In this document: positions 1-7,521 of the stretch, one piece after another
Numbering within the stretch: the first letter of the stretch is position 1
Layout of the letters: every line of letters begins with the position of its first letter
Assembly: GCA_900554895.1 (NCBI GenBank)
Contig: USIX01000020.1
Coordinates: forward strand, 1-20,323
Source: an uncultured Megamonas sp.
GTDB taxonomy: Bacteria > Bacillota > Negativicutes > Selenomonadales > Selenomonadaceae
Direction of reading: 5' to 3'
DNA: 20,323 nucleotides
Notes under the pieces: generated by a model
Database searches by the model: none
The model's input: the letters and a program-made list of their open reading frames with translations, nothing else
What the model was told of the DNA's origin: nothing
Made by a program: the position numbers and the translations under genes

Positions 1-1188
1 ACGTGCCTTAACACTGATTTCTTCACCCAGGACTTTAACCTGCTTAGCTCCGTCCAGAAGGCGGCGTCCCAAACTTCCTTCCGCCTGATAGCCGACGAAT
101 AAAACCGTTGATTCTGGCCGCCACAGATTATGTTTCAAATGATGCAGTACACGGCCGGCATCAGCCATGCCGCTTGCCGACAGAATAATTTTCGAACCTT
201 CATCGCTGTTGAGCGATTTGGACTCTTCCGCACTTTCACAAAGACGCAGTTGCGGCATTTCCGGCAATTTGCCGTGTTTTTTCAAATAATCTATCGCTTC
301 ATCATCAAAATAACTTACATTTTTAGCAAAAATACGCGTTGCCTCAACAGCAAGCGGACTGTCCACTACAATGGAATAGTCATCAATTTTTCCCGACTTC
401 CAAAGTTTACACAGATAATACAGCATTGTCTGCGTCCGCCCTACGGCAAAAGACGGAATAATCAGATTGCCGCCTCTGTCCATCGTATCGTTGATTATTT
501 CCGCCAGCGGTGTTTCCTTATCATAAATCTGATGTTTTCTGTCACCGTACGTAGACTCAATTATCAGATAATCGGCATCTTTTATATACGTAGGGTCTTT
601 TATAATAGGCTGGTTCGGCTGTCCGAGGTCGCCCGTAAACACAAGTTTCGTTTCTTCACCGTTTTCCGTAACGAATACTTCAATAATAGCTGAACCAAGA
701 ATATGACCGGCATCATGATAAACGGCACGCAAACCGCTGACCGGCCGTATTTCCTCGTCATAATTGATACTGACAAACTGTTTCAGTGCCGCCGCTGCAT
801 CATCAAGCGTATAAAGCGGCTCAATCGGCGTCCTGCCCATACGCTGACCTTTGCGGTTCGTAATCTGTGCATCAGACTCCTGAATATGCGCACTGTCCGG
901 CAGCATAATATTGACTAAATCGCACGTTGCCTTCGTTGCATAAATTTTTCCCTTAAAACCCTGCTTGCAAAGTTTCGGGATAAGACCGCAGTGGTCAATA
1001 TGCGCATGAGTTAAAAGTACACAGTCGATATCAGACGGTACAAATCTGAAATCATTATAGTTCAAATCGCGAAGTGTTCTTGCTCCCTGAAACATACCGC
1101 AATCGATTAAAACCTTATGATCATTTGCCTCCAATAAATAACATGAACCTGTAACCGTATGCGCCGCACCTAAAAATTGCAAATTCAT
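1..1188 (-). CDS. Beta-CASP metallo-beta-lactamase family RNase-like hydrolase (partial, 3' end outside window)
   Basis: The visible 396 codons encode a metallo-beta-lactamase fold joined to a beta-CASP domain, the architecture of COG1236/Ysh1-type RNA-processing nucleases. The zinc motif THAHIDH supplies H61, H63, D65 and H66, and a later HDAGHILGSA and FTGDLG follow the family order. The beta-CASP part is seen in the GNLIIPSFAVGRTQ segment, the PLAVEAT segment and the SASGMADAGR segment. The ATG at 1188 is preceded by GGAGGG at a good distance. The reading frame is open to position 1, so the C-terminus is missing; family members are usually 450-550 residues, so perhaps 60-150 residues are lost. 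It lies 216 bases downstream of dnaE on the same strand, with a hairpin between, so it is probably transcribed separately. RNA cleavage is the family role (nucleic acid hydrolysis in the cytoplasm); the substrate of this protein is not known from sequence. It is distinct from RNase J, which has a different N-terminus and length. Confidence 0.88.
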   Translation of the reverse strand, partial: MNLQFLGAAHTVTGSCYLLEANDHKVLIDCGMFQGARTLRDLNYNDFRFVPSDIDCVLLTHAHIDHCGLIPKLCKQGFKGKIYATKATCDLVNIMLPDSAHIQESDAQITNRKGQRMGRTPIEPLYTLDDAAAALKQFVSINYDEEIRPVSGLRAVYHDAGHILGSAIIEVFVTENGEETKLVFTGDLGQPNQPIIKDPTYIKDADYLIIESTYGDRKHQIYDKETPLAEIINDTMDRGGNLIIPSFAVGRTQTMLYYLCKLWKSGKIDDYSIVVDSPLAVEATRIFAKNVSYFDDEAIDYLKKHGKLPEMPQLRLCESAEESKSLNSDEGSKIILSASGMADAGRVLHHLKHNLWRPESTVLFVGYQAEGSLGRRLLDGAKQVKVLGEEISVKAR

Positions 1189-1404
1189 ACAAAACCCTCC
1201 TCACTATACATGAATATACCGTTTACTTCTATACGTATATATTCGGAAATTAAGAAGGTTTTTCCTTTTTATTGTAAAAAATTTCTATTTGTCGTTCTTT
1301 TTATTATAAAATAATAACGAAGAAAATGCCGTTCGGCACAATATAAGATAAAGAGAGTTTTAGGTTCATTTTTCTTTTAACCTTTCAAAAAAAATGAACC
1401 ATCC
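1189..1404. other. Intergenic region between the beta-CASP gene and dnaE
   Basis: This 216-base AT-rich gap contains no credible gene. Next to the dnaE stop it holds copy 1 of a palindromic repeat (listed separately). It also has a TATAAT on the minus strand (1303-1308), which has no recognisable -35 element at 16-18 bp, and a perfect 10-base palindrome TATACGTATA around 1231-1240, 40-50 bases upstream of the beta-CASP start. The promoter of the beta-CASP gene is presumably here, but I cannot place it with confidence. Confidence 0.5.
1326..1400 (-). repeat. Palindromic intergenic element, copy 1, also the likely dnaE terminator
   Basis: Read on the minus strand, this begins four bases after the dnaE stop with a hairpin whose arms are GGTTCATTTTT (1390-1400) and AAAAATGAACC (1363-1373), an 11-bp perfect stem. 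It continues through a TTATATTGTGCC segment and the small palindrome GCCGAACGGC. The same order of blocks (GTTCATTTTT hairpin, TAAAA, CTTT, TTATATTRTGCC, AACGGCA, TTTC) occurs on the plus strand at 4984-5086, so the two are copies of one element. The T-run after the stem is weak (TAAAACT), so termination is likely but probably not its only property. Confidence 0.7.
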
Positions 1405-4400
1405 CTATCTTTGTTTTACGGCGTTTTTTCCCAATAGTTTCTGCAAAGCCTTAAAAGCTTTATCACTGCCGTTTATCCAGAATTCCCGATTGCCCTTTAT
1501 CATTTTCTTTGTGCTGAGAAAATACATATATACAGGACAATTTCCGGCATATTCATACAGTGTTTCCTTCAGTTTAAGAAAATTTTCCGGCGTTTCCTGT
1601 TCCGGTTTCAGTACAATGCAGAATTCCGGTACATATTCTTCAATTCCGATTACCTTATCAACGATTATTTTCGTTTCATCATCCATATGGTTCACTCTGC
1701 CGCGCACAACAACAGGTATATCTGGTACTAAATAATTGATGTTGTCATAAAAGCTCCTAGGAAAGACCGTTCCTTCCACTACTCCGGCAAAATCCTCCAC
1801 TTCCAGAAAGCACATCATATCGCCCTTTTTCGTCGTTACGCGCTTTGCCTTGCGAATAATTCCGGCAAAAGTAACGTATTTATTTTCCTTTTGTGCCGCA
1901 AGCTGTTCAATTTTATACAGATGTTCGATTTTATTTTTGTATTCTTCCAGCGGATGACCGGTAATATAAAAACCGGTAATTTCCTTTTCCATATTCAATA
2001 GTTCCATTTTCGGAAATTCATCTATTTTCGGCATATCGATTTTATCAATGGAATTTTCCTCCTCCGGAAAACCGCCAAACAAATCCATCTGACCGCTGGC
2101 AATATCTTTCTGGCGGCGCGCTCCCAAGTCCATTGCCTGGTCCAAAATTGCCATATATTGTGCACGATTGTAACCGAGAGAGTCAAATGCACCGCATTTT
2201 ATAAGATTTTCCAAAGAACGTTTATTGATGCAGCGGCTACTTACCCGTGCACAAAAATCCTCCAGTGATTTAAACGGACCGTCCGCTTCGCGTATTTTCA
2301 CAATAGTCTTCAGTGCCGCTTCACCGACACTTTTGACCGCCGCCATGCCGAAGCGGATACTGTCGCCGTCCACCGTGAAACTGTCGCGGCTGGCATTAAT
2401 ATCCGGCGGCAGTATCTTTATACCCATATGTTTGCACAGTTCGATATATTCACCGATTTTCGTACTCGTCATGAGACTGGTCAAGATAGCCGCCATAAAT
2501 TCCTGCGGATAATGCGCCTTCAAATACGCCGTGCGCCACGATACGAGCGCATAAGCTGCACTGTGCGACTTATTGAACCCGTAGTCGGCAAAATTAAGCA
2601 GAAGTTCAAATATCGTTTCCGCCAGTTTTTCCTCAATACCGTTTGCTTTCGTTCCCTGTAGAAAGTTTTCTTTCTGCGACATCAGGGCATCATGCTTCTT
2701 CTTGCCCATAGCACGGCGCAGAATATCCGCCTGCCCCAGCGTAAATCCTGCCAGCACCTGTACAATCTGCATTACCTGTTCCTGATACAGAATAACGCCG
2801 AATGTTTCCTGCAAAATCGGCTCCAGAGCCGGATGCATATACGTAACTTTCTTTCTGCCGTGGCGGCCATTGATAAAATCCGTAACCATGCCGCTGCCGA
2901 GCGGTCCCGGACGATACAGTGCCATCACCGGAATCAGGTCGGCGAAATCGTGCGGCTGCAAATCCTTGACAAGAGTCGTCATACCCGCCGACTCCATCTG
3001 AAATACAGCACCTGTTTCACCACGGCAAAGCATTGCCGCTGTCTTTTCATCCTCCAGCGGAATTTTATCCAAATCAACGACTATACCGCGATTATTTTTA
3101 ATATTTTCCAGCGTATCGGCAATAACGGTCAAAGTCCGAAGACCCAGAAAATCCATTTTTAACAAACCCAGTTCTTCCACGCAATCCTTATCATACTGCG
3201 TAACGAATGTTCCTTCGGAAAGCTGTATCGGCACATAATCCGTAACCGGCTCTTTAGAAATAACGACGCCGGCTGCATGCGTGGACGAATGGCGCGGCAT
3301 GCCTTCTATATCGCGCGCATAATCGATAAGCTGACGGACCTGCATATCTTCCTGATAAATTTCTCTGAGCTCTGCCGAATCCTTCAAGGCCTTATCAAGT
3401 GTAATTCCCAACTCTTGCGGTATAAGTTTAGCGATTTTATCCACTTCGCCGTAACTTATGTTCATCACGCGTCCCACATCGCGAACAGCGCCTTTCGCCG
3501 CCATTGTACCGAATGTTATAATCTGCGCCACATGGTCTTCGCCGTAACGGCGTTTTACATATTCAATGACTTCATCACGGCGGATATAGCAAAAGTCGAT
3601 ATCAATATCCGGCATTGTTACACGTTCCGGATTTAAGAAACGTTCAAAGAGCAGATTGTACTTTAACGGGTCGATATCGGTAATTCCCAGAATATACGCC
3701 ACAATACTGCCTGCCGCCGAACCGCGCCCCGGACCTACGGCAATATTTTGACTGCGGGCAAAGTTTATAAAATCCCAGACAATGAGAAAATAACTGTCAT
3801 AGCCCATACGGTGAATTATTGACAATTCATATTCCAGCCTCTGTCCTATTTCCTTTGTAATCTCATTATAGCGGCTGCCTATTTTTTCCTCACACAGCCT
3901 GCGCAGATACTGCTCATCCGTCATGCCCTCCGGCAGAGGAAAATTCGGCAAATGCAAATGACCGAATTCAAATTCCACATTACACCGCTCGGCAATTTCC
4001 AGCGTATTCGTTATTGCCTGCGGCACATCGGCAAATAAATTTGCCATTTCCCTGCCCGATTTCAGATAAAAATCATCATTGTTGAACTTCATGCGGTCCT
4101 TATCGTCAAGTATCCTGCCGGTCTGAATGCACAAAAGCACATCGTGAAAAGTGCTGTCTTCCCTTTTTATATAGTGAATATCGTTCGTAGCTACCAGCTT
4201 AATACCGTATTTGCGTGCCAGATTTATCAAACCGGCATTGGCTTTTGCCTCTTCCGGAATTTGGTGGTTCTGTATTTCCAGAAAAAAATTATCCTTGCCG
4301 AAAATCTCCGCATATTCCTGTACCAGCTTTTCCGCCCGCTCCATATTGTCACGTATAATCGCCTGCGGTATTTCGCCAGCAATACAGCTGCTCAGACATA

Positions 4401-4845
4401 TAATCCCTTCATGATATTTTCGCAGCAGCTCTTTATCCACGCGCGGTTTATAATACATACCTTCAATATTGGCAAGCGATACGAGCTTTATCAGGTTCTG
4501 ATATCCTGTATTGTTTTCAGCCAGCAAAATCAGATGATAATAGCGTGTACCTTCCACTTCAAAATTATCAAAACGCGATTTCGGCGCCAGGTAGACCTCA
4601 CAGCCGATAATCGGTTTTATGCCCTGTTTCTTCGCTTCTTTATAGAAAGCAATCGTTCCGTACATAGTACCGTGGTCGGTGATGGCAAGTGATTTCATGC
4701 CCAGCTCCTTGGCATAACCGATAAGTTTTTTTACACGGCTCGCTCCATCCAGTAAGCTGTATTCCGTATGCACGTGCAGATGTACAAAATCGACTGCATC
4801 TTCATTAATTGCATTTGCTGCATCCAATCTTTCCAAATTATTCAT
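1405..4845 (-). CDS. dnaE: DNA polymerase III alpha subunit (DnaE)
   Basis: This 1146-residue protein is the DnaE-type catalytic subunit of the bacterial replicase, extending primers with dNTPs. Order of domains: N-terminal PHP (about 20-230), palm with the catalytic PDIDIDF motif (D413, D415) and third aspartate in KMDFLGL (D565), fingers and tandem helix-hairpin-helix region, an internal beta-clamp binding motif QMDLF (919-923), and a C-terminal OB fold (from about 1000). GPGRGSAAGS just before the palm is the family signature. PHP metal ligands appear complete: H24, H26, D33, H58, E83, H104, C154, D221, H223, unlike the degenerate E. coli PHP. The ATG at 4845 has a GTGAGG site upstream, and the N-terminus carries about 19 extra residues before the conserved FVHLHVHT. 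Length is close to the E. coli protein (1160). A good promoter lies at 4882-4910 and a hairpin follows the stop. Many Firmicutes also use PolC; that cannot be judged here. Confidence 0.97.
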   Translation of the reverse strand: MNNLERLDAANAINEDAVDFVHLHVHTEYSLLDGASRVKKLIGYAKELGMKSLAITDHGTMYGTIAFYKEAKKQGIKPIIGCEVYLAPKSRFDNFEVEGTRYYHLILLAENNTGYQNLIKLVSLANIEGMYYKPRVDKELLRKYHEGIICLSSCIAGEIPQAIIRDNMERAEKLVQEYAEIFGKDNFFLEIQNHQIPEEAKANAGLINLARKYGIKLVATNDIHYIKREDSTFHDVLLCIQTGRILDDKDRMKFNNDDFYLKSGREMANLFADVPQAITNTLEIAERCNVEFEFGHLHLPNFPLPEGMTDEQYLRRLCEEKIGSRYNEITKEIGQRLEYELSIIHRMGYDSYFLIVWDFINFARSQNIAVGPGRGSAAGSIVAYILGITDIDPLKYNLLFERFLNPERVTMPDIDIDFCYIRRDEVIEYVKRRYGEDHVAQIITFGTMAAKGAVRDVGRVMNISYGEVDKIAKLIPQELGITLDKALKDSAELREIYQEDMQVRQLIDYARDIEGMPRHSSTHAAGVVISKEPVTDYVPIQLSEGTFVTQYDKDCVEELGLLKMDFLGLRTLTVIADTLENIKNNRGIVVDLDKIPLEDEKTAAMLCRGETGAVFQMESAGMTTLVKDLQPHDFADLIPVMALYRPGPLGSGMVTDFINGRHGRKKVTYMHPALEPILQETFGVILYQEQVMQIVQVLAGFTLGQADILRRAMGKKKHDALMSQKENFLQGTKANGIEEKLAETIFELLLNFADYGFNKSHSAAYALVSWRTAYLKAHYPQEFMAAILTSLMTSTKIGEYIELCKHMGIKILPPDINASRDSFTVDGDSIRFGMAAVKSVGEAALKTIVKIREADGPFKSLEDFCARVSSRCINKRSLENLIKCGAFDSLGYNRAQYMAILDQAMDLGARRQKDIASGQMDLFGGFPEEENSIDKIDMPKIDEFPKMELLNMEKEITGFYITGHPLEEYKNKIEHLYKIEQLAAQKENKYVTFAGIIRKAKRVTTKKGDMMCFLEVEDFAGVVEGTVFPRSFYDNINYLVPDIPVVVRGRVNHMDDETKIIVDKVIGIEEYVPEFCIVLKPEQETPENFLKLKETLYEYAGNCPVYMYFLSTKKMIKGNREFWINGSDKAFKALQKLLGKNAVKQR

Positions 4846-4881
4846 TATAACCTCACTTCCCTTATTTCTATCAATAAAACT

Positions 4882-4910
4882 ATTTTATCAATTTAATCTT
4901 CGTTTGTCAT
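4882..4910 (-). promoter_or_regulatory. Sigma-A type promoter for dnaE
   Basis: On the minus strand ATGACA (4905-4910) and TAAAAT (4882-4887) are separated by exactly 17 bases, each one mismatch from consensus. The start codon of dnaE is 37 bases further downstream. It is back-to-back with the plus-strand promoter at 4922-4950. Confidence 0.65.
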
Positions 4911-4921
4911 TTCTGTTCCTT

Positions 4922-4950
4922 TTTACTTAAATAAGCAAAAATGATATAAT
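4922..4950 (+). promoter_or_regulatory. Sigma-A type promoter for the DUF5713-like gene
   Basis: TTTACT (4922-4927) and a perfect TATAAT (4945-4950) are 17 bases apart. The predicted start point is about 190 bases before the next ORF, which leaves a long 5' leader made almost entirely of a palindromic repeat. No other good promoter is seen between the repeat and the gene. Confidence 0.55.
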
Positions 4951-4967
4951 AACGATTAGTATTTACA

Positions 4968-5103
4968 ACCTGCTGTGCCAGTTGTTCATTTTTCTTTGAT
5001 ACAAAGAAAAATCGCCCGGCGCAATATAAGAAAGAATAACTAAAAAATAATTCTTTCGTGTTATATTATGCCAAACGGCAATTTCTTAAACTTTACTGGC
5101 ACA
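4968..5103 (+). repeat. Palindromic intergenic element, copy 2 (MITE-like, with terminal inverted repeats)
   Basis: An outer pair TGTGCCAG (4974-4981) and CTGGCACA (5096-5103) is a perfect 8-bp inverted repeat. Inside are an 11-bp perfect hairpin ATTTTTCTTTG/CAAAGAAAAAT (4988-4998 and 5002-5012) with a 3-base loop, and a long interrupted stem in which GGC, AATATAA and AAAGAAT (5018-5037) pair with ATTCTTT, TTATATT and GCC (5050-5072). AGTATTTA occurs on both sides (4958-4965 and 5107-5114), which could be a target duplication but is not flush with the inverted repeats. There is no coding capacity. The element lies in the 5' leader of the gene at 5150. Copy 1 is at 1326-1400 and a partial copy 3 is at 17874-17914. 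Confidence 0.7.
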
Positions 5104-5149
5104 ATAAGTATTTATATCATTAATATTATGGAGGACGCTTTTTTCTTAA

Positions 5150-5479
5150 ATGGACAAATTTGACGACCAATATTTATTGCTGGAGCAATTATATGAAGAC
5201 AGTTTTTATCCCGATTTTCTGGTGGACAAAATAAAATACCTTTTGGAAGATTTTATCAACTACCTGGAAACCAGTCCCCAAAAGCAATCAGAAATCGAAG
5301 ATAAAACTTATGAATTGGTAAATAACGTCAATAGTTTTCAATATGAATTTCTCGACAATGAAAGCGAATTTGACAATTTAGCGCGCGAATGCCTAATCCG
5401 CGACATTGAATACATTCTTCAATGGTTTCATTTTTCTATCAATGTAGAAGAGGTTTTAGCACAAAGAGAATGGGAGTAA
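5150..5479 (+). CDS. Small acidic DUF5713-like protein
   Basis: This 109-residue, strongly acidic, probably cytosolic protein has no signal peptide, membrane segment or recognisable catalytic motif. The pattern (LYEDSFYPDFLVDKIK near residues 14-29, then NESEFDNLARECLIRDIEYI and a terminal REW) resembles what I remember of the DUF5713 family, which has no established function; this match is from memory and moderate. The ATG at 5150 is the first start possible because an in-frame TAA (5147-5149) immediately precedes it. The best Shine-Dalgarno, GGAGG at 5130-5134, is 15 bases away, an unusually long spacing, so expression may be weak or depend on leader structure. The gene is divergent from dnaE, with the palindromic element in its leader, and is followed 78 bases later by the U32 gene, which has its own possible promoter. 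Confidence 0.8.
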   Translation: MDKFDDQYLLLEQLYEDSFYPDFLVDKIKYLLEDFINYLETSPQKQSEIEDKTYELVNNVNSFQYEFLDNESEFDNLARECLIRDIEYILQWFHFSINVEEVLAQREWE

Positions 5480-5490
5480 GCTCATTCAAA

Positions 5491-5524
5491 TTCAAAATTA
5501 ATATTATTTATGCTATACTATAAT
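5491..5524 (+). promoter_or_regulatory. Possible promoter for the U32-aminotransferase-HD gene group
   Basis: A TATAAT (5519-5524) and an overlapping TATACT (5514-5519) lie just upstream of the U32 gene. TTCAAA (5491-5496) is 17 bases from TATACT. The -35 is poor, so the placement is tentative. Confidence 0.4.
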
Positions 5525-5557
5525 CCGTATTAGTATTTTAAATTGGAGGATTGTTTA

Positions 5558-7492
5558 ATGTTATTAACGAAAAAGTCTGTTGAACTGCTCGCACCTGCCG
5601 GCAACTGGGAAACTTTCGTTGCCGCTATCGACGCCGGAGCTGACGCCGTTTATCTGGGCGGCAAGCATTTTAATATGCGCATGCTCAAATCAGACGCCAA
5701 CTTTGACAATGATACGCTGAAAAAAGCAGTGGAATACGCTCATGCTCATAATGCCCTGCTGTATATAACCATCAACAATCTCATCAGCGACGATGAACTG
5801 CCGGAACTGGTGGAATATCTCAAATTTCTCAACGAAATCCAGCCGGATGCTATTTTAATTCAGGACTTGGCGGTAGCACAGATTGTTAAAAAATTTGAGC
5901 TCAATCTGACCATGCATGCATCTATCATGATGAACTCGCACAATAATGCCGCTATCGCCAAATTAAAACAGTACGGTATACGCCGCGTCGTTGTCAGCCG
6001 TGAAATGTCCTTAAAGGAACTGAGTGAACTAAAAGCCGTTGACCGCGATTTTGAACTGGAATATTTCGTACACGGAGATATGTGCATCTGCGAAAGCGGA
6101 CAATGTATTCATTCCGGTGTGCTGTTTGCCAACAGCAGCAATCGCGGACGTTGCATGAAAGCCTGCCGCTGGCCGTACAAAATTATGGACGAGGCTACAG
6201 AAAAAATCCTGCCGACAAAAAATGACGGCGACTACGTACTGGCCTTAAAGGATATGTGCATGTTCCGCAATATTCCCGACTTAATTCAAGCTGGCGTATA
6301 TTCTTTCAAAATTGAGGGCCGTATGCGCAACGCCGATTTTGTTTCTAACATTGTAAGCATTTACCGCCGTGCTATTGATGCTTATGTCGCTGACCCTGCA
6401 GGATACCGTATTAATGAAGACGACTGGAAAAATCTCTTTAACAACCGCGTACGCGATTACTCCACCTGCTTTGCCATGGACAGACCGGACAATCAGGCTA
6501 TCGGCTACAGCGGCAAACGTGAACCGCGCTTTTTCAGCTATGCCGCCAAAGAAGCTGACTTGGAATGCGACTGGCTTAAAGACGAAGCTCCGATTAAAAC
6601 CGGTGATGGCACTGATGATAAAAAACCGAAACTTGTCGTTAAAACCGCTACACTCTCTCATGCTCGTCAAGCACTCAAAAACGGAGCGGATATTCTTATC
6701 GTCGGCGGTGAAGTATACCGTCCGAATAAACCGTGGACTTTAGCGGAAATTGAAACAATTCTCGATGAAGCCCATGCTCAAAATGTGAGCGTAATTGTAA
6801 ACACGCCGCGTACCACTTTAAAAGACCAGTGCGGTGAACTGGAACAACTTTGTCGCGACCTGAATGAAATTCAGCCGGACGGTATTATGGCGGGAAATCT
6901 CGGCGCAGCTGCCATCATTTACGACAAAACAGCTCTGCCTGTCTTTGCCGACCACAGCTTTAATCTGTTCAATCATGTAGCGACACAGTTTTTACAGGAA
7001 AACGGCATCAGTGGTGCTACAGCTTCCTATGAGCTGCCGTATCCTCAGGTACGCACTTTAATCGAAAACAGCAGTCTGCCTATTGCCGTAACCGTTCACG
7101 GTAATGTAGAAGCCATGATTAGCGACAGCAACATACCGGCAATGAACCTTGATTACAATCCGCTTGTAAATCCGGATTTCAATGATAAGCATTTTGCTTT
7201 GGTAGATACAGTCGGCGGCAGACATTCCATGCGCATGGATCAGATTGGACGAATTCATATCTTATTCACGCATGATTTATGTCTTCTGCCGTACATTGAA
7301 AAATTAAAAGGCGCTGCTGCCTGGCGCATTGAAGCACAGGATTATACGCCGGAATACACCGGTCTTCTGACCAAAATCTATCGTGCAGTTCTCGATGATA
7401 ATATCGACAAAAATGCTGCTCTCGCTCAAATTCAGACGGCAGCTCCCCGTCCTCTCGGCATCGGCGTTTATCGCCACAAAAAATCCTATTAA
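5558..7492 (+). CDS. U32 peptidase-family protein with duplicated U32-like domain
   Basis: This 644-residue protein begins LLTKKSVELLAPAGNWE, the classic U32 N-terminus. The first half carries the U32 signature EYFVHGDMC (169-176) and the cysteines expected to hold a [4Fe-4S] cluster: C176, C183, C199 and C234 (the last in LKDMC). Known U32 proteins include the RNA hydroxylation factors TrhP and RlhA and collagenase-like proteases; which activity applies here is unknown. The second half (about 365-640) repeats the same layout: NGADILIVGG matches AGADAVYLGG, LNEIQPDGI matches LNEIQPDAI, and VTVHGNVEAMISD sits where the signature is, but the cluster cysteines are absent. I chose the ATG at 5558 over an in-frame TTG at 5543 because GGAGG (5545-5549) is 8 bases before the ATG. 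Ordinary bacterial U32 proteins are 300-450 residues, so this is a long form. The aminotransferase follows after 29 bases and is probably co-transcribed. Confidence 0.9.
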   Translation: MLLTKKSVELLAPAGNWETFVAAIDAGADAVYLGGKHFNMRMLKSDANFDNDTLKKAVEYAHAHNALLYITINNLISDDELPELVEYLKFLNEIQPDAILIQDLAVAQIVKKFELNLTMHASIMMNSHNNAAIAKLKQYGIRRVVVSREMSLKELSELKAVDRDFELEYFVHGDMCICESGQCIHSGVLFANSSNRGRCMKACRWPYKIMDEATEKILPTKNDGDYVLALKDMCMFRNIPDLIQAGVYSFKIEGRMRNADFVSNIVSIYRRAIDAYVADPAGYRINEDDWKNLFNNRVRDYSTCFAMDRPDNQAIGYSGKREPRFFSYAAKEADLECDWLKDEAPIKTGDGTDDKKPKLVVKTATLSHARQALKNGADILIVGGEVYRPNKPWTLAEIETILDEAHAQNVSVIVNTPRTTLKDQCGELEQLCRDLNEIQPDGIMAGNLGAAAIIYDKTALPVFADHSFNLFNHVATQFLQENGISGATASYELPYPQVRTLIENSSLPIAVTVHGNVEAMISDSNIPAMNLDYNPLVNPDFNDKHFALVDTVGGRHSMRMDQIGRIHILFTHDLCLLPYIEKLKGAAAWRIEAQDYTPEYTGLLTKIYRAVLDDNIDKNAALAQIQTAAPRPLGIGVYRHKKSY

Positions 7493-7521
7493 GCAATTAA
7501 AACAGAAAGGAAGTCTTGTTT

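Noticed and set aside
130..918. Plus-strand reading frames opposite the beta-CASP gene
   Set aside because: They lie antisense to a clear metallo-beta-lactamase frame and show no family features.
1303..1308. TATAAT on the minus strand as promoter of the beta-CASP gene
   Set aside because: No -35-like hexamer is found 16-18 bases upstream; the region is AT-rich enough for a chance match.
4144..4692. Plus-strand reading frames opposite dnaE, the longest 182 codons
   Set aside because: The sense strand encodes full-length DnaE with all motifs; these frames lack start signals and homology.
5543..5557. Alternative TTG start of the U32 gene at 5543
   Set aside because: The GGAGG at 5545-5549 would overlap it, whereas it is ideally placed for the ATG at 5558.
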